Positions 19,519 to 28,212 of a stretch of 64,000 nt of DNA are shown piece by piece. The translations under genes and the position numbers were made by a program. Under the pieces are notes generated by a model. It was given only the letters and a program-made list of their open reading frames with translations. It had not been told where the DNA came from and searched no databases. The stretch is from Nonomuraea glycinis. GTDB taxonomy: Bacteria; Actinomycetota; Actinomycetes; Streptosporangiales; Streptosporangiaceae. Within the stretch, counting starts at the first letter, position 1, and each line of letters starts with the position of its first letter. The DNA is taken from the NCBI RefSeq assembly GCF_014646515.1, contig NZ_BMNK01000019.1, forward strand, positions 121,453 through 185,452. The letters run 5' to 3'.

Positions 19519-21201
19519 ATGCCCGAGCTCAACCGCCGGCACTTCCTCGTCACCGGATTAGCCGCAGGCGCCGCCGCGACCGTCCCCGCCGGCGCCGCGC
19601 ACGCCGACCCCGACCCCGCCGCCGAGAGTGCCCAGAGCCTGGCCTCGCGCGGGTTGCGCGCCGACCCCTTCACCCTCGGCGTCGCCTCCGGAGACCCGGA
19701 CCACCGCGGCTTCGTCCTGTGGACCAGGCTGGCCCAGCAGCCGCTGGCCGAGGACGGCCTCGGCGGCATGCCGCAGCGCCCGTTCCCGGTGCTCTGGCAG
19801 ATCTACGCCGACGAACGCTGCCGCCGCCTGGTCCGCTCCGGGGTGGTCACGGCCGCGCCCCAGTGGGGCCACAGCGTGCACGTCGAGGTGGATCACCTGG
19901 AGGCGGGCCGCCCGTACTGGTACCGCTTCCGCGTCGGCCCGTACCTCTCGCCGGTCGGCCGGGCGCTGACCGCGCCGCACCCCCGCTCGTACGGCGGCCC
20001 GCTGGCCATGGCCTTCGTCTCGTGCGCGCAGTACGAGCACGGTTACTTCACCTCCTACCGCAGGCTGGCGGAGGAGCACCCGGACCTCGTCCTGCACCTG
20101 GGCGACTACACCTACGAGTACACCAAGAACACCTACACCAGCCCCGGCGGCAATGTCCGCCACCACGAGGGGCCGGAGACCGAGACGCTGGCCAACTACC
20201 GCCAGCGCCACGCCCAGTACAAATCCGACCCCGACCTGCAGGCCGCGCACGCCGCCGCGCCCTGGCTGGTCGTGTGGGACGACCACGAGCTCGATAACAA
20301 CTGGGCCGACGAGGTGCCGGAGAAGCCCGAGGTGCCCCAGCCGGACTTCCTGTCCCGGCGCGAGGCCGCCTTCCGCGCCTACTACGAGAACATGCCGCTG
20401 CGCCGCACCTCCATCCCGCGCGGCATCGACATGCAGCTCTACCGGCGCGTCCAGTGGGGCAGGACCGCCACCTTCCACATGCTCGACACCCGCCAGTACC
20501 GCGACGACCAGGGCTGCGGCGACGGCTACCGGGACTGCCCGGCCGCCGTCGACCCCGCCCGGTCGATCACCGGGGCCGAGCAGGAGGCGTGGCTGCTCGA
20601 CGGCTTCCGCCGCTCGCGGGCCCAGTGGGACATCATCGGCCAGCAGGTCTTCTTCGCCCAGCGTGACAACAACGCCGGCCCCGCGAAGATCACCAGCCAG
20701 GACGCCTGGGACGGCTACGTCGCCTCCCGCCGCCGCATCACCCAGGGCTGGATCGACGCCGAGGTGCGCAACCCCGTCGTGCTCACCGGCGACGTGCACG
20801 CGCACTGGGCCGCCGACCTCAAGCTCGACTACGACGACCCCACCGGCCCGTCGGTCGGCTCGGAGCTGGTGGCGACCTCGATCTCCACCGGCGGCGACGG
20901 CGGCGACTCCGACCCGGCCGCCCACCCGTTCCTGGAGATCAACCCGCATCTGAAGTTCTACAACAACCAGCGCGGCTACGTGCTGACGAAGATCGACCGT
21001 GACCTGCTCACCGCCGACTTCAAGGTGCTGCCCCAGGTGCGCGAGCCCGGTGCGGCGGTGCACACCAAGGCCACCTACGTGATCGAGGACCGGGTGCCGG
21101 GCGTGCGGCAGACCTACCTGCGCCCGGTGGACCCGGCGCTGCGCCTGCGCATGGAGATGACCGTGGAGGAGACCGTCCGCCTGGAGACCGAGCGTCCCTG
21201 A
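19519..21201 (+). CDS. phoD: Tat-exported alkaline phosphatase D (PhoD)
   Basis: A 560-residue calcium/iron-type phosphodiesterase/phosphatase. The N-terminus has a twin-arginine signal (NRRHFLVTG, R6 and R7) with a hydrophobic stretch and an AHA cleavage site. A PhoD N-terminal beta domain (about 45-150) is followed by the metal-binding core with FVSCAQYEHGYF, HLGDYTYEY, WDDHELDNNW and TGDVHAHW. It should release phosphate from phosphoesters outside the cell. A CCAGGAG ribosome binding site precedes ATG 19519. PhoD genes in actinomycetes are often under PhoP control, but I saw no clear Pho box. Confidence 0.94.
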   Translation: MPELNRRHFLVTGLAAGAAATVPAGAAHADPDPAAESAQSLASRGLRADPFTLGVASGDPDHRGFVLWTRLAQQPLAEDGLGGMPQRPFPVLWQIYADERCRRLVRSGVVTAAPQWGHSVHVEVDHLEAGRPYWYRFRVGPYLSPVGRALTAPHPRSYGGPLAMAFVSCAQYEHGYFTSYRRLAEEHPDLVLHLGDYTYEYTKNTYTSPGGNVRHHEGPETETLANYRQRHAQYKSDPDLQAAHAAAPWLVVWDDHELDNNWADEVPEKPEVPQPDFLSRREAAFRAYYENMPLRRTSIPRGIDMQLYRRVQWGRTATFHMLDTRQYRDDQGCGDGYRDCPAAVDPARSITGAEQEAWLLDGFRRSRAQWDIIGQQVFFAQRDNNAGPAKITSQDAWDGYVASRRRITQGWIDAEVRNPVVLTGDVHAHWAADLKLDYDDPTGPSVGSELVATSISTGGDGGDSDPAAHPFLEINPHLKFYNNQRGYVLTKIDRDLLTADFKVLPQVREPGAAVHTKATYVIEDRVPGVRQTYLRPVDPALRLRMEMTVEETVRLETERP

Positions 21202-21216
21202 CCCCGGACGACGGCG

Positions 21217-21245
21217 AGGCGGCATCCGGACGGGTGCCGCCTTTC
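21217..21245 (+). terminator. Hairpin terminator behind phoD
   Basis: AGGCGGCA and TGCCGCCT form an 8-bp stem around a 10-base loop, followed by TTCC. It starts 16 bases after the phoD stop. Confidence 0.65.
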
Positions 21246-21288
21246 CGGCCTTCCCGCGGGTCTGCTTTCCGGCTTTCCTGCGGGTCTG
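21241..21288. repeat. 24-bp imperfect tandem duplication ahead of pdxT
   Basis: Two 24-base units, 21241-21264 and 21265-21288, share CTTTCCGG, TTCC and GCGGGTCTG and differ at only two positions (both C to T). The pair lies between the phoD terminator and the pdxT start. It may be a small recent duplication. No function is evident. Confidence 0.85.
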
Positions 21289-21354
21289 GAGGAAGATGTC
21301 GGGCGGACGTGGTGTTGAATCGACTGCACCCGGAACCTGACGGAAGGATGAACG

Positions 21355-21945
21355 TTGCCCGCGATCGGTGTACTCGCGCTGCAGGGAGACGTGCGCGAGC
21401 ATGTGCGCATGCTCCAGGAGGCAGGCGCCTCGGCCATGGCCATCCGCCGGCCCGGCGAGCTCGACGCGGTCGATGGGCTGGTCATCCCCGGCGGCGAGTC
21501 GACCACCATGGGAAAACTCGCCGAGGCCTTCGACATGCTCCAGCCACTGCGCATGCGGATCAAGGAGGGCATGCCCGCCTACGGATCCTGCGCCGGCATG
21601 ATCATGCTGGCCGACCGGATCGAGGACGGCGCCGCCGGTCAGCAGACCCTCGGCGGCATCGACATGGTCGTCCGGCGCAACGCCTTCGGCCGCCAGATCG
21701 ACTCCTTCGAGGCCGATCTCGACTTCGCCGGCTCGCCGCTGCACGCCGTGTTCATCCGCGCGCCGTGGGTCGAATCGGTCGGCGCGGACGTCGATGTGCT
21801 GGGCACCGCCGAGCCTGGCGATAGGATCGTCGCGGTCCGCCAAGGATCTCTGCTCGCGACCTCGTTCCATCCGGAGCTGACCGGGGACCCGCGAGTGCAC
21901 CGTTACTTCGTAGAGATGGTTGTCAACACAGTGAGGGATCAGTAG
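21355..21945 (+). CDS. pdxT: Pyridoxal 5'-phosphate synthase glutaminase subunit PdxT
   Basis: A 196-residue class I glutamine amidotransferase that releases ammonia for PdxS. The catalytic cysteine is C79 in the segment AYGSCAGMI, and the His-Glu pair lies in SFHPELT near the C-terminus. GGESTT at about 47-51 is the glutamine-site loop. The start is TTG at 21355, supported by GGAAGG upstream and by alignment of PAIGVLALQGD with family N-termini; the nearby ATG is out of frame. YebC follows three bases later, so the two are cotranscribed. Confidence 0.95.
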   Translation: MPAIGVLALQGDVREHVRMLQEAGASAMAIRRPGELDAVDGLVIPGGESTTMGKLAEAFDMLQPLRMRIKEGMPAYGSCAGMIMLADRIEDGAAGQQTLGGIDMVVRRNAFGRQIDSFEADLDFAGSPLHAVFIRAPWVESVGADVDVLGTAEPGDRIVAVRQGSLLATSFHPELTGDPRVHRYFVEMVVNTVRDQ

Positions 21946-21948
21946 CCA

Positions 21949-22701
21949 ATGTCCGGCCACTCCAAATGGGCGACGACGAAGCACAAGAAGGCCGTGGTCG
22001 ATGCCAAGCGCGGCAAGCTGTTCGCGAAGCTCATCAAGAACATCGAGGTGGCGGCCCGGACCGGTGGCCCTGATCCGGATGCCAACCCGACCCTCTTCGA
22101 CGCCATCTTCAAGGCCAAGAAGAGCTCCGTGCCCAACGACAACATCGAGCGGGCCCGCAAGCGCGGCGGCGGCCTGGAGGCCGGCGGCGCCGACTGGCAG
22201 ACCATCACCTACGAGGGCTACGCGCCCGGCGGCGTCGCGGTGCTCATCGAGTGCCTGACCGACAACCGCAACCGCGCGGCCTCGGAGGTGCGCGTCGCGC
22301 TCACCCGCAACGGCGGCTCACTGGCCGACCCGGGCTCGGTGTCCTACATGTTCAACCGCAAGGGCGTCGTGCTCGTGCCCAAGGGCGGCCTCGACGAGGA
22401 CACCGTCCTGATGGCCGTGCTGGAGGCGGGCGCCGAGGAGGTCAACGACCTCGGCGACTCCTTCGAGGTCGTCTCCGAGGCCGGTGACATGGTGCCGGTC
22501 CGCAAGGCGCTGCAGGACGCCGGCATCGACTACGACTCGGCCGAGTCCAGCTTCCTGCCGACGATGAGCGTGCCGCTGGACGAGGAAGCGGCCCGCAAGG
22601 TGTTCCGCCTCATCGACGCGCTCGAGGACAGCGACGACGTCCAGAACGTGTGGGCCAACTTCGACGTGTCGGACGAGGTCATGGAGAAGCTCGACGTCTG
22701 A
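21949..22701 (+). CDS. YebC/PmpR family (TACO1-like) regulator
   Basis: A 250-residue protein starting MSGHSKWATTKHKKAVVDAKR, the hallmark of the YebC family. The three-domain layout is complete, including SVPNDNIERARKRG and NRNRAASEVR. Members were described as transcription regulators, and some relieve ribosome stalling on proline-rich stretches. The position between pdxT and ruvC matches M. tuberculosis Rv2603c. It shares a transcript with pdxT. Confidence 0.95.
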   Translation: MSGHSKWATTKHKKAVVDAKRGKLFAKLIKNIEVAARTGGPDPDANPTLFDAIFKAKKSSVPNDNIERARKRGGGLEAGGADWQTITYEGYAPGGVAVLIECLTDNRNRAASEVRVALTRNGGSLADPGSVSYMFNRKGVVLVPKGGLDEDTVLMAVLEAGAEEVNDLGDSFEVVSEAGDMVPVRKALQDAGIDYDSAESSFLPTMSVPLDEEAARKVFRLIDALEDSDDVQNVWANFDVSDEVMEKLDV

Positions 22702-22866
22702 CGCCTCCAGACGCTCCTCAGAGCGCCGGTACGGCGAGCGTGGGCCCATGCCGGTGATCAAGTCCTTCGCTGCGGTGCAGGGCTGATCTGGCGGCATCTG
22801 AGCGGTTTCATCGCTCCCGTTCTCCAGTTGGCCGGGCGCGTGGAAGTCGGCGTAAGGTCGGGCGTC

Positions 22867-24699
22867 GTGACCTCCCGCACCGCACCTCAGACCCCACCGC
22901 CGGCGCTCGGCTGGCTGCTCCTCATGCCGGCCGTGTTCGGCATGCTGATCACGCTGGTCCTGCCCACCGTGCAGACGATCGCGTTCAGCTTCAGGTCGGG
23001 CGGGCTCGTCGGCCCGTCTGAGTCGGCGGGGCTGAAGAACTACGACACGATCCTGGGCGCGACCGGCTCGTTATGGCCCGCGCTGGGCTTCACCCTGTCG
23101 CTCACGATCATGCCGCTGCTGGTCGCCCTGGTGGTCGGCCCGCTGCTGGCACTGGCGCTCGACCGGGCGGGCGCCTGGCCCCGGCGAGCCGGCCGGATCC
23201 TGCTGGCGCTGTCCCTGGTGACCTTCTCGCCGGCCGCCGTGGCCGTGTCCTGGCTGCGCGGGCTCGACCCCGCCGCGGACGGCCTGGCCACGATGGTGCG
23301 CGCGTTCACCGACCCGGCGACGGCCCCCGGCACCTTCAGGCTGGTCGTGGCCGCCGCGACGTTCGGCCTGGTGTGCGCCCTGGCCGTGCCGGCGTTCCTG
23401 CCCGCGCTGCGCGGCGGCACCGTGACCGGGGCCATGGTCGCGGTGGCGGGCGTCGTCGTGCTGGCCGCCGTCGCCGCCGGCCTGCAGACGTTCACCCTGA
23501 GCCAGGCGCTCACCCGCGGCGGCCCGCTCGACTCGACGATGACGATCGCGCTGCTGCAGTACACCGTCGTCTTCCAGATGGCCCGGCTCGGCGTGGGCGC
23601 GGCCATCGCGACCGCGACGGGGGTGATCCTCGGCGTGCTGGGCCTCGCCACCGCGCTCATCGTGGTGCTCAGCGGCCTGCGCATCGCCGTCACCGCACCA
23701 CCCGCGACGGACGAGCCGTCGCCGTACGACCAGCCGCCGCCCCCCGGCTGGGCACCGCCCGCGACGAACGAGACCTCGCCGTACGGTCAGCCGCTGCCTC
23801 CCGGCGGTGCACCGCGCGCGACGGACAAGGCACCGCTGTACGGTCAGCCGCCGCCTCCCGGCGGTGCACCGCGCGCGACGGACAAGGCACCGCTGTACGG
23901 TCAGCCGCCGCCTCCCGGCGGTCGCGCGCGGCGGCCCTCCGTCGTGGCCGTCGTGGTCGGGGTGGTGGCCCTGCTGGTCGTCACCGTGATCGCGGTGATC
24001 CTGGCCTGGCCCTGGCTGTCGGCCCTGTTCACGCCCGCCGGGCCGGCCGCCCCGGCGCCTTCCGGGCTGCGCGTCCAGCTGAACACGTGGGTGCCCGCGC
24101 TGGTGGGCGCCCTGGTCTCCGTCGGCGTCGCCTACCTGGGGGCGCTCGGCATCGGCGGCCTGCGCCCGCTGGGCCGGCACAGCGAGTGGCTGCTGCTCCC
24201 GTTCGCCCCGTGGCTGCTGGTCGGCGCGGGCCCGCTGAGCGTCGCCAACTGGAACAACCTGCGCGGCCTCGGCCTGATCGACACCTTCGTGGCGCTGATC
24301 CCGCCGCTGCTGATCAGCGTGCCCGCGCTGTTCGTCCTGACCCTGCTGTGCAAGGGCCTGGTCATGCGGACCGACCGGGACTTCCTGAGCGGCGTGGTCC
24401 TGCCCTCGCTGCCCATGGCGGGCATCCTGGCCGGCGCGGTGACGCTGGTGAACGCCCAGGACCTGCTCTGGCCGCTGCTGGTGGCGCAGGACAGAGAGCT
24501 GGCCACCGCTCCCGTCGCCCAGGTGCTGCCGCTGAGCGGGTTCGGCGGCGGGGTCGTCGAGGTGGGCGTCACCACCCCGCTGCTCGTGGTCGGGCTCGCG
24601 CTCGCCGTCGCGGTCGCCGCGCAGCTGCTCTACCTGGACCGCCTGGCCATCACGGTGGGCGGCGATACCCGGTCGCGCGTGCCCGCGCCACCTGCGTAA
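22867..24699 (+). CDS. Fused MalF/MalG-like permease protein with a proline-rich repeat linker
   Basis: A 610-residue membrane protein. The N-terminal half (about 1-275) follows MalF/UgpA permeases: a first helix WLLLMPAVFGMLITLVLP, the LKNY box, and the final TRGGPLDSTMT segment. A linker (about 280-355) holds four 19-residue copies ending PPPPGG or similar. The C-terminal half (about 360-600) resembles MalG. In both halves the EAA loop that normally touches the ATPase is not recognisable. No binding protein or ATPase gene is nearby. Start is GTG 22867 with AAGG upstream; the frame is open back to 22828. A working sugar transporter seems doubtful; another role is possible. I infer the family from motifs and did not test it. 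Confidence 0.7.
   Translation: MTSRTAPQTPPPALGWLLLMPAVFGMLITLVLPTVQTIAFSFRSGGLVGPSESAGLKNYDTILGATGSLWPALGFTLSLTIMPLLVALVVGPLLALALDRAGAWPRRAGRILLALSLVTFSPAAVAVSWLRGLDPAADGLATMVRAFTDPATAPGTFRLVVAAATFGLVCALAVPAFLPALRGGTVTGAMVAVAGVVVLAAVAAGLQTFTLSQALTRGGPLDSTMTIALLQYTVVFQMARLGVGAAIATATGVILGVLGLATALIVVLSGLRIAVTAPPATDEPSPYDQPPPPGWAPPATNETSPYGQPLPPGGAPRATDKAPLYGQPPPPGGAPRATDKAPLYGQPPPPGGRARRPSVVAVVVGVVALLVVTVIAVILAWPWLSALFTPAGPAAPAPSGLRVQLNTWVPALVGALVSVGVAYLGALGIGGLRPLGRHSEWLLLPFAPWLLVGAGPLSVANWNNLRGLGLIDTFVALIPPLLISVPALFVLTLLCKGLVMRTDRDFLSGVVLPSLPMAGILAGAVTLVNAQDLLWPLLVAQDRELATAPVAQVLPLSGFGGGVVEVGVTTPLLVVGLALAVAVAAQLLYLDRLAITVGGDTRSRVPAPPA
23704..23931. repeat. Four 57-bp tandem repeats coding for a proline-rich linker
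   Basis: Units start at 23704, 23761, 23818 and 23875, and each encodes 19 residues of the form ATDKAPLYGQPPPPGGAPR. Units 3 and 4 are nearly identical in DNA, while units 1 and 2 have diverged. The length is a multiple of three, so copy number could change without breaking the frame. Confidence 0.95.
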
Positions 24700-24710
24700 G
24701 TTGGTTCCTT

Positions 24711-25865
24711 GTGGATATCCGTGACCTGACGGCCGACGATCTGGACGCCGTACTCGACATTCGCAAGCGCTCCTTCGGCCTGCTGGCGGTCGCCGACGCG
24801 CAGACCTGGCGCGCGTCGGTGCTGCCCACGCTGGCGCAGGGCCGCTACCTGGGCGCCTTCGACGGCGACCGGCTGGTCGCGACCGCGCGGCTGCGGTCGT
24901 TCACCCAGTGGTGGCACGGCAGGCCGCAGCCGATGGCGGGCGTGGCGGGTGTCACCGTCAGCCCCGAGGACCGGGGGCGCGGCCTCGGCACCACGATCAT
25001 GCGCGCGGCCGTGGCGCGGGCCGGGTCGTTCGGCGACGCCGTGTCAGCGCTGTTCCCGGCCACCACGCCGATCTACCGCTCGCTCGGCTTCGAGCACGCC
25101 GGGGCTCGCTACCAGGTGAGCCTCCCGGCCGCGGCGCTGCGCGCCGTCGTGCCGTCGCAGCAGGTCAAGCTGCGCAGGATGGGCCCGGGCGACGCCGCGG
25201 AGGTGGTCTCCGTGCTGCACCGGGTGCACGCCGCGACCCGCGCCAGCGGGCCGATGTCCTGGGACGAGGACACCTGGCGGCTCTGGCTCGACGACAAGGA
25301 CGACTTCCTCTACCTGGCGGAGGACGGCTTTCTCGTCTACCGCTGGGACGGCTCCGACATGGAGGTGGACAACCTCGTCGCGGGCTCCGCGGAGACCGCC
25401 AGGGCGCTGTGGTCGGTCGTCGGCAGCTCCTCCTCGATCGCCGAGCGGGTCACCGCCACCGTCGCCCCCGACGACCCGGTGCTGTGGCTGCTGCGCGAGC
25501 GGACCAAGGAGCGGATCACCCGGGATCCGTGGATGTTCCGCGTGCTCGACGTGGCCGAGGCCGTGCGCCGCCGGGGCTATCCGGCGGTCCTGACCGCGAC
25601 CGCGGTCGTCCAGGTGAACGATCCGCTGGTGGAGGGCAACACCGGCCGGTGGCGGCTGGAGTTCGCCGAGGGCGCGGGCGTCGCGACCGCCCTGGAGACG
25701 GCGGCGGCCGGGCCGGTGCTCAGCGTCAACGCCATCTCCGCGCTCTACGCCGGGATTCCCACCGCCACGCTGCGCGGCAGCGGGCTCATGTCGGGCGACG
25801 AGCGCTATGACGAGGTGCTCGACGCCGCCTTCGCCGCCCGGCCGTACATGCTCGACCACTTCTGA
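24711..25865 (+). CDS. Eis-like GNAT family N-acetyltransferase
   Basis: A 384-residue protein with the three-part Eis arrangement. The first GNAT domain has the coenzyme A loop VTVSPEDRGRGLGTT; a second GNAT-like domain follows, and the last 110 residues are an SCP2-type domain. The C-terminus is Phe (MLDHF); in Eis the terminal carboxylate is catalytic. Eis enzymes acetylate amines, including aminoglycosides and protein lysines. The substrate here is unknown. The GTG at 24711 starts 11 bases behind the permease gene, so cotranscription is likely. Confidence 0.88.
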   Translation: MDIRDLTADDLDAVLDIRKRSFGLLAVADAQTWRASVLPTLAQGRYLGAFDGDRLVATARLRSFTQWWHGRPQPMAGVAGVTVSPEDRGRGLGTTIMRAAVARAGSFGDAVSALFPATTPIYRSLGFEHAGARYQVSLPAAALRAVVPSQQVKLRRMGPGDAAEVVSVLHRVHAATRASGPMSWDEDTWRLWLDDKDDFLYLAEDGFLVYRWDGSDMEVDNLVAGSAETARALWSVVGSSSSIAERVTATVAPDDPVLWLLRERTKERITRDPWMFRVLDVAEAVRRRGYPAVLTATAVVQVNDPLVEGNTGRWRLEFAEGAGVATALETAAAGPVLSVNAISALYAGIPTATLRGSGLMSGDERYDEVLDAAFAARPYMLDHF

Positions 25866-25944
25866 CGGGCGTTTCCCGATGCGAGAGCGGGCGGGCAGGG
25901 GTAGAGTCTCGTGCCGAACAGGTGTTCGGCGGGCGCGGGGAGGC

Positions 25945-26505
25945 ATGCGGGTGCGGGTGATGGGCGTCGATCCAGGACTGACCCGGTGCGGCCTCGGCGC
26001 CGTCGAGGGGCGCCCCGGCGCGCCGCTCAGCCTGGTGGCCGTCGGAGTGATCCGCACCGGCGCCGACGAGGAGCTCGGCGCCCGGCTGGTCGGCATCGAG
26101 GCCGGCATCGAGCAGTGGCTCGACGAGGTGCGGCCCGACGCGGTCGCGGTGGAGCGGGTCTTCAGCCAGCACAACGTGCGCACCGTGATGGGCACCGCGC
26201 AGGCCGCCGGCATCGCCGTCCTGTGCGCCGCCCGGCGCGGCCTGCCGGTCGCGCTGCACACGCCCTCCGAGGTCAAGGCGGCCGTCACCGGCAGCGGCAC
26301 CGCCGACAAGAAGCAGATCGGCGCCATGGTGACCCGGCTGCTGCGGCTGACCGAGATGCCCAAGCCCGCCGACGCCGCCGACGCCCTGGCGCTGGCCATC
26401 TGCCACGTCTGGCGCGGCGGCGTCCAGCACCGCCTGGCCGAGGCGGTGGCCCGCGCCAAGGCGGGCGCGGCGCCGGCCCGCTCACGAAAGGACCCGCGGC
26501 CGTGA
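25945..26505 (+). CDS. ruvC: Holliday junction resolvase RuvC
   Basis: A 186-residue endonuclease that cuts Holliday junctions symmetrically. The catalytic acids lie in VDPGL (D9), VERVF and the C-terminal DAADALALA helix. FSQHNVRTVMGTAQAAG is the conserved DNA-contact region. ATG 25945 has GGGGAGG upstream. The stop overlaps the ruvA GTG start by four bases. Confidence 0.97.
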   Translation: MRVRVMGVDPGLTRCGLGAVEGRPGAPLSLVAVGVIRTGADEELGARLVGIEAGIEQWLDEVRPDAVAVERVFSQHNVRTVMGTAQAAGIAVLCAARRGLPVALHTPSEVKAAVTGSGTADKKQIGAMVTRLLRLTEMPKPADAADALALAICHVWRGGVQHRLAEAVARAKAGAAPARSRKDPRP

Positions 26506-27122
26506 TCGCGTCGGTGACCGGACGGGTGGCCGCGATCGCCCCTGACGGGGTGGTCGTCGAGGTCGGCGGAGTCGGCCTGCTGACCCACTGCACCCCCGGC
26601 ACGCTCGCCACGCTCAAGGTGGGGGAGCAGGCGCGCCTGGCCACCAGCCTGGTGGTGCGCGAGGAGTCGCTCACGCTCTACGGCTTCGCCACCGACGACG
26701 AGCGGACCGTGTTCGAGCTGCTGCAGACCGCCAGCGGCGTCGGCCCCAAGCTGGCCCTGGCCATGCTCGCCGTGCACTCGCCCCAAGCCCTGCGGGTGGC
26801 CGTCGCCGCCGCCGACCTCAAGGCGCTCACCCGGGTGCCCGGCATCGGCCAGAAGGGCGCCCAGCGCATCGTGCTGGAGCTCAAGGACCGCCTCGGCACG
26901 CCGGAGGAGGCCGTCAACGCCGCGCTCAACGGCGGCCGGCGGGTCGCCCTCTGGCGGGACCAGGTGCACTCCGGGCTGGTGGGTCTCGGCTACTCCGCAA
27001 AGGACGCCGACGAGGCGATCGCCGAGGTCGAGCCGGAGGCCGAGGCCGATCTGGCCGCCGGTCGCCAGCCTCAGGTGGCGAGCTTGCTGAAGTCAGCGCT
27101 GCGGGCGCTGAGCGTCCGATGA
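26502..27122 (+). CDS. ruvA: Holliday junction DNA helicase subunit RuvA
   Basis: A 206-residue protein that forms the tetramer clamping the four-way junction and loading RuvB. It has an N-terminal OB fold (about 1-62), two helix-hairpin-helix motifs (LLQTASGVGPKLALAML and LTRVPGIGQKGAQRIVLEL), and a C-terminal domain that contacts RuvB. The GTG start overlaps ruvC, and the stop overlaps ruvB (ATGA). The three ruv genes form a coupled operon. Confidence 0.97.
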   Translation: MIASVTGRVAAIAPDGVVVEVGGVGLLTHCTPGTLATLKVGEQARLATSLVVREESLTLYGFATDDERTVFELLQTASGVGPKLALAMLAVHSPQALRVAVAAADLKALTRVPGIGQKGAQRIVLELKDRLGTPEEAVNAALNGGRRVALWRDQVHSGLVGLGYSAKDADEAIAEVEPEAEADLAAGRQPQVASLLKSALRALSVR

Positions 27123-28150
27123 GCTACGAGCGCGAGCTGGTCTCGCCGGCCGCCGAGGGCGACGACGCGCAGATCGAGGCCGCCCTGCGGCCCAAGCGGC
27201 TGGCGGAGTTCATCGGCCAGGCGCGGGTGCGTGAGCAGCTCTCGCTGGTCCTGGAGAGCGCGCTGCGACGGCAGCGACCACCCGACCACGTGCTGATGAA
27301 CGGCTCCCCGGGGCTCGGCAAGACCACCCTCGCCATGATCATCGCAGCCGAGCTGGGGGCGCCGCTGCGCATCACCTCGGGACCGGCCCTGGAGCGCGCC
27401 GGCGACCTGGCCGCCATCCTGTCCACGCTGGCCGAGGGCGAGGTGCTGTTCATCGACGAGATCCATCGGATGGCCAGGCCCGCCGAGGAGATGCTCTACC
27501 TCGCGATGGAGGACTTCAGGGTCGACATCGTCGTCGGCAAGGGGCCGGGCGCCACCGCGATCCCGCTCGAGATCGCGCCGTTCACCCTGGTGGGCGCCAC
27601 CACCAGGGCGGGGCTGCTGCCCGCGCCGCTGCGCGACAGGTTCGGCTTCACCGCGCACATGGACTTCTACGACGTGGCGGAGCTCGAGCAGGTGCTGGAG
27701 CGCTCGGCCAGACTGCTCGGCGTGACGCTGCCCGCGGAGGGTGCGCACGAGGTCGCCAGGCGCTCGCGCGGCACGCCCCGGATCGCCAACCGGCTGCTGC
27801 GCCGGGTGCGCGACTTCGCCGATGTACGCGCCGATGGCCTGATAAATCGTGAAATTGCATCGGCGGCGCTCAATCTTTATGAAGTCGACGCCGAAGGGCT
27901 CGATCGGCTCGATCGGGCGGTGCTCGACGCCCTGCTGCGCAAGTTCGGCGGCGGCCCCGTCGGCCTGTCCACCCTGGCCGTCGCCGTGGGGGAGGAGCCG
28001 GAGACCGTCGAGGTGGTGGCCGAGCCGTTCCTGGTGCGTCAGGGCCTGCTCGCGCGCACCCCGCGCGGCCGGGTCGCGACCGCCGCGGCGTGGGCGCACC
28101 TGGGTATGACGGCGCCCCCGGATGCGTTCGGAGCTACACTTTTCGACTGA
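27119..28150 (+). CDS. ruvB: Holliday junction branch migration ATPase RuvB
   Basis: A 343-residue AAA+ motor. Walker A is GSPGLGKTT near residue 62, Walker B is FIDEIHR, sensor I is GATTRAG, and the C-terminal winged-helix domain ends TPRGRVATAAAWAHLG. With RuvA it drives branch migration, and RuvC resolves the junction. Codons for GLINREIASAALNLYE (about 27838-27893) are unusually rich in A and T for this gene. The 16-bp palindrome at 28157 begins six bases after its stop. Confidence 0.98.
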   Translation: MSYERELVSPAAEGDDAQIEAALRPKRLAEFIGQARVREQLSLVLESALRRQRPPDHVLMNGSPGLGKTTLAMIIAAELGAPLRITSGPALERAGDLAAILSTLAEGEVLFIDEIHRMARPAEEMLYLAMEDFRVDIVVGKGPGATAIPLEIAPFTLVGATTRAGLLPAPLRDRFGFTAHMDFYDVAELEQVLERSARLLGVTLPAEGAHEVARRSRGTPRIANRLLRRVRDFADVRADGLINREIASAALNLYEVDAEGLDRLDRAVLDALLRKFGGGPVGLSTLAVAVGEEPETVEVVAEPFLVRQGLLARTPRGRVATAAAWAHLGMTAPPDAFGATLFD

Positions 28151-28156
28151 TTACAG

Positions 28157-28172
28157 AATGGTTGCAACCATT
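28157..28172. promoter_or_regulatory. 16-bp perfect palindrome in the ruvB-yajC gap
   Basis: AATGGTTGCAACCATT is perfectly self-complementary, lies six bases after the ruvB stop, and precedes a candidate promoter for yajC by about 40 bases. It has no T tract and no loop, so it is more like a dimer binding site than a terminator. The binding protein is unknown. Confidence 0.45.
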
Positions 28173-28212
28173 TCAAATCGGGAACTTCCCCGCGCGCCGG
28201 AACGCTGCTTCG

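Noticed and set aside
19558..21984. An 808-residue minus-strand open frame over phoD and pdxT
   Set aside because: It is antisense to two well-supported genes and has repetitive Val/Gly/His/Arg content without motifs.
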